NCBI GenBank assembly: GCA_965208605.1
Contig: OZ242345.1
Coordinates: 2,418,001 to 2,482,000, forward strand
Reading direction: 5' to 3'
Length of the DNA stretch: 64,000 bases
From: UBA9659 sp965208605
Lineage (GTDB): Bacteria > Pseudomonadota > Gammaproteobacteria > Pseudomonadales > Azotimanducaceae
Part shown: in pieces, positions 8,266-14,406 of the stretch
Layout: every line of letters starts with the position of its first letter
Position numbering within the stretch: position 1 is the first letter of the stretch
Position numbers and translations under genes: made by a program
The notes under the pieces: generated by a model
The model's database searches: none
Told to the model about the DNA's origin: nothing
What the model saw: the letters and a program-made list of their open reading frames with translations, nothing else

Positions 8266-9456
8266 ATGAATATAAAAAACCTCATGTCAGGAATAGCCGT
8301 CGTTATAGATGATGCCTATGATAACAATCCCTCTGCAAAAAAAGACGACAAAATTTTTAAGCTAGTAGGTGATATAGAGGAAGCTTGGGAAATCCCTTTC
8401 TACAAAACGCATAAAATTCCGTCAGAAGAAGTTTGTGACAGTTTTTTATTATCGGCAAGCTTTGTATTGTTGGACTGGAAGTTGTGGCTTTATGATGGGA
8501 CAGAATTGGAAAAAATAGGTATTGAAGATAATATAAAATTTTTGAAAAAAGCGAGAGATTATTTCGTTCCTGTTTTTATCTTTACAAATGAGTCTCCCCA
8601 AGATGTTAAAAATGAAATTCAATCGCATGATATTTATGATGATAGACATCCAGGAAAGAACTTTATTTTTATTCGAACCAAAAGAAATCTGAAGAAGCAA
8701 ACTTTGCTTGCAACTATCCAAAAATGGGTAGAACAAAACGCTTCTGTATATACATTGAAAGCTTGGGAACAAAAATTGTATGGGGCTAAAAGAAATCTTT
8801 TTTCTTCAATGTATGAAAAGAGCCCAGATTGGCCCAGGGTGTTCTGGTCATCTGCTAAAGAAGATCATATTGATCCGAGTTTTTCTCTGTTTGATATTAT
8901 CAATAATAATCTATTAGCACATATGGAAACTGGAATTTTTGATGAGGCGGTATTAGACAGAAAACGACTTCTAGTAAAAAAAGAGGATATTAAATCGGTT
9001 ATGGAGGGAGCGCGTTTTATACCGAAAGAAAAATTACCTGATAATAATGTAAGAGCTGGGGACATATTTAAGGAAGAAGGAAATAAATATTTAATCAACA
9101 TTCGAGCGGATTGTGACTGCATTCCTAGAACAGGGAAAGATATAGATGATATAGAACTATACTGTGTTGAAGGAAAGAGCATGAGCAAGAAGGCAATCGG
9201 AAAATCATACAACAAAAATTTTGAGAACTTTGAAGAGAAAGTATGGCAATCCATTGTTCCTATGATTTGCGGTGGAAAGGTAATTGAATTCGATCTCAGA
9301 ACAAATGTCATAGAGGAATACTCTAAAGTGAAAGATCGTCGTGTTGGAAGACTTATTCATCCATATATCACGAAGGTCCAACAGCGCTATGCGTTTTATT
9401 TTCAACGACAAGGACTTCCTAGAATACCGAAAAAGGCAATACTAGACGCTCGCTAA
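8266..9456 (+). CDS. Receiver-domain protein with unrecognised C-terminal region
   Basis: In this 396-residue protein the N-terminal ~145 residues keep every receiver-domain hallmark: an acidic pair D15-D16 ('AVVIDDAY'), a phospho-acceptor candidate D70 ('VLLDWKLW'), T107 after beta-4 ('FIFTNES') and K139 after beta-5 ('FIRTKRN'). The remaining ~250 residues match no DNA-binding domain I recognise. They contain 'RADCDCIPR', which could be a metal-binding or redox cluster. The ATG starts right after the TAG of the kinase gene, so the two are almost certainly a cognate pair. Codon use is AT-rich like the rest of the island. I infer a phosphorelay output protein, possibly an effector rather than a transcription factor. 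Confidence 0.75.
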   Translation: MNIKNLMSGIAVVIDDAYDNNPSAKKDDKIFKLVGDIEEAWEIPFYKTHKIPSEEVCDSFLLSASFVLLDWKLWLYDGTELEKIGIEDNIKFLKKARDYFVPVFIFTNESPQDVKNEIQSHDIYDDRHPGKNFIFIRTKRNLKKQTLLATIQKWVEQNASVYTLKAWEQKLYGAKRNLFSSMYEKSPDWPRVFWSSAKEDHIDPSFSLFDIINNNLLAHMETGIFDEAVLDRKRLLVKKEDIKSVMEGARFIPKEKLPDNNVRAGDIFKEEGNKYLINIRADCDCIPRTGKDIDDIELYCVEGKSMSKKAIGKSYNKNFENFEEKVWQSIVPMICGGKVIEFDLRTNVIEEYSKVKDRRVGRLIHPYITKVQQRYAFYFQRQGLPRIPKKAILDAR

Positions 9457-9667
9457 CACATGATTTTTGTTGTCCCCAAAATCCCTCACCCAATCCTTCA
9501 ATGGTGCCAACCTACTGGACTTGCCAACCGGAAGACATCTTCCAGACCGCATAGGTATAGCCATTAAACTCAGCCCGCTGCTTAACAAGCATCGTAATAT
9601 TGCGTATATTCCGCATTCCGATTGTGGGGCGGGGTAACGAGATGATTATGGGCTAGTCATCTTTCCC
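9457..9667. other. Spacer between island and tRNA-Ser, no clear gene
   Basis: No convincing gene. A stretch at about 9500-9636 is open in one plus-strand frame (reading 'NLLDLPTGRHLPDRIGI') and looks coding-like but has no start; it may be the tail of a lost gene. GC content returns to background here, marking the right edge of the AT-rich island. Confidence 0.4.
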
Positions 9668-9755
9668 GGAGGGGTGGCAGAGCGGTTGAATGCACCGGTC
9701 TTGAAAACCGGCATGTCGAGAGGCATCCAGGGTTCGAATCCCTGCCCCTCCGCCA
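9668..9755 (+). tRNA. tRNA-Ser (anticodon UGA)
   Basis: The acceptor stem GGAGGGG pairs with CCCCTCC before GCCA. The anticodon arm is 'cggtcTTGAAAaccgg' with anticodon TGA. A long variable arm ('catgtcgagaggcatc') marks a class II tRNA. The T-arm is 'GGGTTCGAATCCC'. CCA is encoded. It lies about 210 bp downstream of the AT-rich island; no second copy of its 3' end was seen that would mark an integration event. Confidence 0.95.
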
Positions 9756-9827
9756 TCTTGACCTCGCTGCTCTTGTCCGCTCTCGTCCACTCTTGTCCTT
9801 TAACCCTGGATTCAACCCCTAAGTGCA

Positions 9828-9968
9828 ACCGGGAGTGGCGTGGGGAGGGTGAACTTTGCTAAAGCGTCAGGCTTTGATGCTGACGGAAAAATATACAGGC
9901 TGGATTCCCGGGCAAGCTCGAGAATGACGGCGCGGGGCGCCGTAGGCCGCCTGAAAGGAGCGGGGAGT
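9828..9968. repeat. REP/MITE-like repeat, right half (copy 2)
   Basis: It contains 'aagcgtcaggctttgatgct', 'gacggaaaaatatacagg', then the arm 'ctggattcccgggcaag' and 'cgagaatgacggcgcgggg'. The same order occurs at 14131-14250. The left inverted arm is absent, so this is a truncated copy. Confidence 0.75.
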
Positions 9969-10049
9969 GTGCGAATTCGCCCTAGTGGTATGTGAGACTT
10001 CTTTGAAAAACAAAGGATAATCTTGCAATCGGCTAGGGTCAGTTTGCGA

Positions 10050-10400
10050 CATGTTGACACTGAAAGTGTCTATTGTGCTGAATTTTCAATATAAAAACGC
10101 TATTTGCCAACCGAGTTATGCACATTCTCTGGGGTCAGTTCAGATGGGTGCTGAATATTTTGGTGTTTCTTGATGAGGCTGTGTATTTCCTTGTAACCTA
10201 TTGTTTTATTTCGTATTTATCCATATTGTATCAATTTTAACCACTTTGACAGATGATAGACCTGCTGGCATCTAAGGCGGGTCAGCATGACTTATCACCA
10301 GACTTATCCACAGAAAATGTGGATAAGTGCGAAATGTCGCACGGAGACCAGTCAATGCTCACAAAGAGGGGTGTCCCTTCACCCAGAAACCCTCCAGAAG
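10050..10400. promoter_or_regulatory. AT-rich region with DnaA-box-like sites
   Basis: A perfect DnaA box TTATCCACA (10304-10312) faces an inverted perfect box TGTGGATAA (10318-10326). Variants TTATGCACA (10116-10124) and TTATCCATA (10217-10225) lie upstream, with an AT-rich tract at about 10190-10250. The layout resembles a replication-origin or DnaA-titration site. No dnaA, dnaN or gidA gene is nearby in the window, so the role is open. Confidence 0.5.
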
Positions 10401-10509
10401 TGACTCAAAATTGAGCTCTAGGTGCTAGCCCCAGGCAACCCAACCAGCACCAGAGACACAAAAACTTCATTCACAATTCACCGCGCTTCATCCATAATCC
10501 GCGCACCAT

Positions 10510-10562
10510 GGCACAACAACCGTCACAACCGCCGTCACAACAATCGTCACAACCGCCGTCCT
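10510..10562 (+). repeat. Short tandem repeat before the F420 reductase gene
   Basis: Units 'caacaaccgtcacaac' and 'cgccgtcacaacaatcgtc' alternate imperfectly just upstream of the gene. Related 'cacaacaaccctcacaa' wording continues into its first codons, so the repeat spans the start region and makes the exact start uncertain. Confidence 0.7.
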
Positions 10563-10579
10563 AAGAGCCAGCACCAAAA

Positions 10580-11275
10580 TTGTCACAACAACCCTCACAA
10601 GAGTCACCTCAAGAACTCAAATCACTTGCCATTCTTGGCGGTACCGGTGCTCTAGGCGGCGGTCTGGCCAGGCAGTGGTCCAGAGCCGGGTATCAAATCA
10701 TGATCGGTTCCAGAACCCTGGAGAAGGGGCAGGCAGCGGCGAAGGCGCTACTTGATGAATTCCCCGATCTCAATGTCTCCGGGCATGAAAATCTAGATGC
10801 GGCCCAACGTGCAGAGCTTGTCGTGCTGACAGTCCCCTATAAACATCAACTCAGCACCTTGGAAACCGTCAAACCGGGATTGTTTGGGAAGATACTGATA
10901 GATGTCACCGTGCCTCTCATGCCGCCCGCAGTGGGTACCGTCCAGCTACCAGAAAAGGGCTCGGCTGCTGTTCAGGCGCAGGATTTCCTGGGGGACGAGG
11001 TGCAGGTCGTATCCGCCTTCCAAAATGTGGGGGCTATGCACCTGCGGGAAGAGCATGCCATTGCCTGTGATGTGTTGGTCACCGGCAACAAGCGCGCCGC
11101 AAGGGCAGTGGTGATTAAACTAGTTGAAGACCTAGGGCTAAAAGGCTGGCACGCTGGTCCCCTGGCTAACGCTGCCGCCGCTGAAGCCATGACCTCAGTC
11201 CTGATCACTATCAATCGTCATCATGGCATTGCGGGTAGCGGTATTATCATTACCGGGGATAAGCCCCGTCCTTAA
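10580..11275 (+). CDS. fno: NADPH-dependent F420 reductase (F420H2:NADP+ oxidoreductase)
   Basis: It transfers hydride between NADP(H) and coenzyme F420 in the cytosol, supplying F420H2 to F420-dependent enzymes. The Rossmann motif 'GGTGALGGGLA' near residues 19-30 and 'IGSRTLEKGQAAA' (NADP 2'-phosphate contact) fit the NpdG/Fno family. So do 'TVPYKH', 'VSAFQNVGA' and the C-terminal 'HGIAGSGI'. Length is 231 residues against about 220 for the family. An in-frame stop at 10562 leaves the TTG at 10580 as the most upstream start, and the first ~13 residues are repeat-derived. It opens the F420 gene run and is followed by cofE. Confidence 0.92.
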   Translation: MSQQPSQESPQELKSLAILGGTGALGGGLARQWSRAGYQIMIGSRTLEKGQAAAKALLDEFPDLNVSGHENLDAAQRAELVVLTVPYKHQLSTLETVKPGLFGKILIDVTVPLMPPAVGTVQLPEKGSAAVQAQDFLGDEVQVVSAFQNVGAMHLREEHAIACDVLVTGNKRAARAVVIKLVEDLGLKGWHAGPLANAAAAEAMTSVLITINRHHGIAGSGIIITGDKPRP

Positions 11276-11378
11276 TCCAGCATTGCGACCCTATTGCGAC
11301 TCTAATTGCGCCCATGAAGCTCACCCTAATCCAGCATTGCGACCCAATTGTGACCCTATTACGCCCATGAAGCTCACC
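11276..11378 (+). repeat. Tandem duplication covering the cofE start region
   Basis: A unit of about 53 bp, from 'tccagcattgcgaccc' to 'cgcccatgaagctcacc', occurs twice (11276-11328, 11329-11378), each with an ATGAAGCTCACC start. The downstream ATG (11367) is in frame with cofE. The upstream ATG (11314) opens an 18-codon frame, 'MKLTLIQHCDPIVTLLRP', whose TGA overlaps the cofE ATG. Confidence 0.8.
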
Positions 11379-12140
11379 TTCACAAGCATTGATAATATGC
11401 CGATGATTGAGCCAGGAGATGATCTGGTAGCACTGGCAGTGGCGCGACTTGCAGACATGGGGGAAGCACTAGAGGACGACGATGTACTGGTGTTTGCCCA
11501 GAAGATTATTTCCAAAGCCGAGAATAGATACCTGGATCTGGCGACCATTGAGCCCACTGAGGAAGCACGGCGCATGGCTCAGGAAGTGGATAAGGACCCG
11601 AGAATAGTCCAAGCCATTCTCAATGAGTCCAACGAGGTTGTCAGAGCCCGTCCTGGGGTCTTGATCGTGGAGCAAAAACACGGCCTTGTGCAGGCGAACG
11701 CGGGCATTGACCAATCCAATATTAAGCAGCCCAATGAGGATGATATGTGTTTGCTACTGCCGCTGGACCCGGATGCAAGTGCGCGCAAGATGCAGGCCGA
11801 GATAGCCGCGCGTTATGGGCTCCGGGTCGGGGTGATTATCAACGATAGCCTCGGACGCGCCTGGCGCCTGGGTAGCCTGGGGCTCGCGATTGGCGTGGCT
11901 GGGTTCACCGCCCTGGAAGACTATATCGGGCAGAAAGACATCTACGGGCGGGTACTGCAGGTGACTCAGGTGGCAGCCGCAGATGAAATGGCCGCCGCTG
12001 CCTCCCTGGTGATGGGGCAAACCGCAGAGAAGACCCCTCTGGTCTGGGTGCGCGGTTACCAGCCACGAGAACCCGCTGACCCGACCCAGCGCGGGGTAGC
12101 CCCCCTGCTACGCCCCAAGTCTATGGATCTGTTTCGTTAA
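11367..12140 (+). CDS. cofE: Coenzyme F420-0:L-glutamate ligase
   Basis: CofE adds gamma-linked glutamates to F420-0 using GTP. The 257 residues from the ATG at 11367 match the stand-alone CofE length; the C-terminal nitroreductase-like domain of mycobacterial FbiB is absent. Recognisable family segments are 'VLVFAQKIISKAENR', 'VLIVEQKHGLVQANAGID', 'INDSLGRAWRLG', 'GVAGF' and 'DYIGQKDIYGR'. The ATG is the second copy of a duplicated start region. The stop overlaps the cofD start (TAATG), indicating an operon. Confidence 0.93.
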   Translation: MKLTFTSIDNMPMIEPGDDLVALAVARLADMGEALEDDDVLVFAQKIISKAENRYLDLATIEPTEEARRMAQEVDKDPRIVQAILNESNEVVRARPGVLIVEQKHGLVQANAGIDQSNIKQPNEDDMCLLLPLDPDASARKMQAEIAARYGLRVGVIINDSLGRAWRLGSLGLAIGVAGFTALEDYIGQKDIYGRVLQVTQVAAADEMAAAASLVMGQTAEKTPLVWVRGYQPREPADPTQRGVAPLLRPKSMDLFR

Positions 12141-13216
12141 TGAACGCTTCCCAATCACCCCCCTATCTTGCCCTCTCAGGCGGGGTTGGTGGTGCCAGGC
12201 TGGTGTTGGGCTTGACGCAACTGCTGTCGCCGGAAGACTTGACGGTCGTTACCAATACTGGCGATGACTTTCAGCATCTCGGCCTGGCTATTTGCCCTGA
12301 CCTGGACACGGTGCTCTACACTCTAGCAGGTTGGAACAACCCAGAGACGGGTTGGGGGCAGAGTGATGAAAGTTGGAACCTGCTCAATGCCCTTGCCCGG
12401 CTGGGTGGGGAAGATTGGTTTCGTCTGGGTGACCGGGACCTGGCAACCCACCTGATACGAACGCAAATGCTTGCTGAGGGCAGTTCCCTGTCGGCAGTCG
12501 CGGCACATCTGAGTGCCAGGATGGGGGTCAAGTATTCCATCCTACCCATGACCGATGATCCAGTAGCTACTGTTGTGATTACGAAAAATACCTCGGGCAA
12601 AGACGCCCCTCCCGCCGTCATTCCCACCCCTCCCTCTGGCAAAGACGCCCCTCCCGCCGTCATTCCCGCGGCGGCGGGGACCACTCGCCTTGCCTTTCAG
12701 CATTATTTTGTTCGGGAGCGTTGTCAGCCTCAGGTGGAGCGATTTGAATTTGAAGGCATAGCCGCTGCGGTGCCCAGCCCGGGCTTCATAGCTGCATTGG
12801 AAGTGCCGCCCGCGGCGGTGATTATTTGTCCCTCCAATCCGTTTGTCTCGGTGGCCCCGGTCTTGAATCTACCGGGCATTCAATCTCGCCTGAAAGCCAC
12901 AGCAGCCCCAGTGATTGCGGTGTCGCCCATCGTTGGTGGTCGAGCAATCAGAGGTCCCGCCGCGAAGATGATGGCGGAACTGGGACTTCCTCAGACGGCA
13001 CTCGGTGTCGCTCAATACTATGTTGAATCCTACGGCGACCTGCTGAGTGGGTTTGTCCTGGACCAACAAGACGAGTCGCTCCGCGATGAGGTTGCTGCCC
13101 TGGGCCTGGCAACCAGTGTCACCAACACCGTCATGGCAGATTTGCAAGCCAAGACCAAACTGGCAGCAGAGTTGCTTGATTTTGCGACTAGTCTGCAATC
13201 AGGCACAGCAGCATGA
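12140..13216 (+). CDS. cofD: 2-phospho-L-lactate transferase family protein (F420 biosynthesis)
   Basis: CofD joins a guanosine-diphospho-activated three-carbon acid to Fo, giving F420-0 or its dehydro/glycerate variants. The N-terminal 'LSGGVGGARLVLGL' and 'NTGDDFQHLGL' are the family's substrate-binding motifs. 'VICPSNPFVSVAPVLNL' and 'VSPIVGGRAIRGPAAKMM' follow in the second half. At 358 residues it is longer than usual (~310). The extra length is a duplicated 14-residue unit 'SGKDAPPAVIP' (12592-12668), part of which reads through REP-like DNA. It overlaps cofC by 4 bp. Which acid donor it uses (phospholactate, PEP or 3-phosphoglycerate) cannot be read from the sequence. Confidence 0.93.
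   Translation: MNASQSPPYLALSGGVGGARLVLGLTQLLSPEDLTVVTNTGDDFQHLGLAICPDLDTVLYTLAGWNNPETGWGQSDESWNLLNALARLGGEDWFRLGDRDLATHLIRTQMLAEGSSLSAVAAHLSARMGVKYSILPMTDDPVATVVITKNTSGKDAPPAVIPTPPSGKDAPPAVIPAAAGTTRLAFQHYFVRERCQPQVERFEFEGIAAAVPSPGFIAALEVPPAAVIICPSNPFVSVAPVLNLPGIQSRLKATAAPVIAVSPIVGGRAIRGPAAKMMAELGLPQTALGVAQYYVESYGDLLSGFVLDQQDESLRDEVAALGLATSVTNTVMADLQAKTKLAAELLDFATSLQSGTAA
12592..12680 (+). repeat. REP-like, in-frame tandem repeat inside cofD
   Basis: A 42 bp unit beginning 'gcaaagacgcccctcccgc' occurs at 12597 and 12639. Each contains 'ccgccgtcattccc', and the second is followed by 'gcggcgggga', the wording of the intergenic REP arms. The frame is preserved across the insertion. Confidence 0.8.
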
Positions 13217-13896
13217 CCACCACAGCCGTCATTCCTATCAAACAGCTGGAAAATGCCAAGCAACGTCTCGCTGGCTTGTTAACCCCAGAGGAACGCCGCC
13301 TGGTCTTCACCGCCATGGTGAAGGATGTGCTCGGAGTCGCTGAGGCCTGTGTGCAGATTGACCAGATTCTGGTGATCACTAATGATGCTGCGGTCACCGA
13401 ACTAGCCCTGGGTTATGGTGCTGAGATCCATCCAGAGCCTGAGCCGTCGGGCTTGATTGAAGCCGTCACCTGTGCGGGTGAACTGCTCGCCAGCCAGGCC
13501 TCCAGGATGCTGTTCCTACCGGGTGATGTGCCCCTGGTCACCCCAGAGGAACTTGAGACGGTGCTGGAAGGTTTTGGCAGGAGCGAAGCTGCCGAGTTTC
13601 TGATTGTGCCCGCCCGAGACCTGGGTGGTTCCAACTGCATTGCCTGTTCGCCGCCTGATGCTATGCAGTTCGGGTTTGGCGAGGATAGTTTCCGGCGGCA
13701 CCTGGCACTTGCCAGAAGTCTTGATATTGAGCCGATGGTGCTCAAACTACCGGGACTGGGGCTAGATATTGATACGCCAGATGATCTGCAGGAACTGCTC
13801 AGCAGGGCAAGGCAAGAGCAGTGGAGCAACCCGTGTCATACGCTCAGTTGCCTGATTGAGGAAGGCATACTGGATAGGACAGCCCTGATTTTGTGA
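13213..13896 (+). CDS. cofC: 2-phospho-L-lactate guanylyltransferase family protein
   Basis: CofC uses GTP to activate 2-phospholactate (or, in some lineages, PEP or 3-phosphoglycerate) for CofD. The 227-residue protein has a nucleotidyltransferase fold. 'AVIPIKQLENAKQRL' at the N terminus gives the GTP-binding lysine region, and the metal-binding 'FLPGDVPLVTPEEL' and 'GLDIDTPDDLQEL' are clear. The ATG overlaps the cofD stop, so the two are co-translated. Its C-terminal ~25 residues extend beyond the usual end of the domain. A REP element follows at once, separating it from fbiC. Confidence 0.92.
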   Translation: MTTTAVIPIKQLENAKQRLAGLLTPEERRLVFTAMVKDVLGVAEACVQIDQILVITNDAAVTELALGYGAEIHPEPEPSGLIEAVTCAGELLASQASRMLFLPGDVPLVTPEELETVLEGFGRSEAAEFLIVPARDLGGSNCIACSPPDAMQFGFGEDSFRRHLALARSLDIEPMVLKLPGLGLDIDTPDDLQELLSRARQEQWSNPCHTLSCLIEEGILDRTALIL

Positions 13897-13932
13897 ATAG
13901 CCCTGAGCAGTTTTTTATAAATAACCCTTTCA

Positions 13933-14252
13933 CCCCGTCATTCTCGTCACCCCTAGTCATCACAGCCATCGGCAGATGACGGGGGGACGGGAATCCAGAG
14001 GAACAAAGCCAACCACCTGTGGGGCATGTACACAACAAGATGGTTCGTCGCTCCCCGTCACTCTCGGGCTTGCCCCGGGAATCCAGCCCCCCGTCACTCT
14101 CGGGGTGGTGTGGGGAGGGTGAACGGCGCGGAAGCGTCAGGCTTTGATGCTGACGGAATAAACCGGAAAACAATACTCTTTTTACTGGATTCCCGAGCAA
14201 GCTCGAGAATGACGGCGCGGGGCGCCCTAGGCCGCCAGAAGGAGTAGGGACG
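13933..14252. repeat. REP/MITE-like repeat, full-length copy 3
   Basis: The most complete copy, about 320 bp. The left arm reads 'ccgtcattctcg' to 'gggaatccagag'. The middle has 'gtggggcatgtacacaac', a second 'cgtcactctcgggcttg' arm pair and 'aagcgtcaggctttgatgct'. The right arm 'ctggattcccgagcaag...cgagaatgacgg' is the reverse complement of the left. There is no transposase gene inside, so it is non-autonomous. Confidence 0.8.
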
Positions 14253-14329
14253 CCCCGCTCACCTCGTCATTCCCCCCGAACCTAGTCGCCCCGCCTGTGT
14301 GTGATAGAATGGCACCTTCTGGGTGCTAC

Positions 14330-14406
14330 ATTGTAAACGCGGCAGACCTTTAGAAACGGTTAGCAACGGACACTTAGAAACGGTTAGAAACGGTTGGAGA
14401 TGGCTT
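14330..14406 (+). repeat. Tandem repeat in the fbiC leader
   Basis: 'ttagaaacggttag' recurs three to four times with small changes and ends in 'ggttggaga', the likely ribosome-binding site of fbiC. It is another case of a local repeat abutting a start codon. Confidence 0.65.

Noticed and set aside
4817..9456. Classical restriction-modification system
   Set aside because: There is a methyltransferase, but no restriction endonuclease or specificity subunit; the neighbours are a kinase and a receiver protein.
9500..9636. Coding-like plus-strand stretch before tRNA-Ser
   Set aside because: It has no start codon or ribosome-binding site and I recognise no family, so I mention it only as part of the spacer.
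9668..9755. tRNA-Ser as the integration site of the methyltransferase island
   Set aside because: No integrase gene and no second copy of the tRNA 3' end were found around 4.8 kb or elsewhere.
12316..12684. Minus-strand frame opposite cofD
   Set aside because: It is a shadow of cofD; its apparent repeats are the reverse of the cofD insert.
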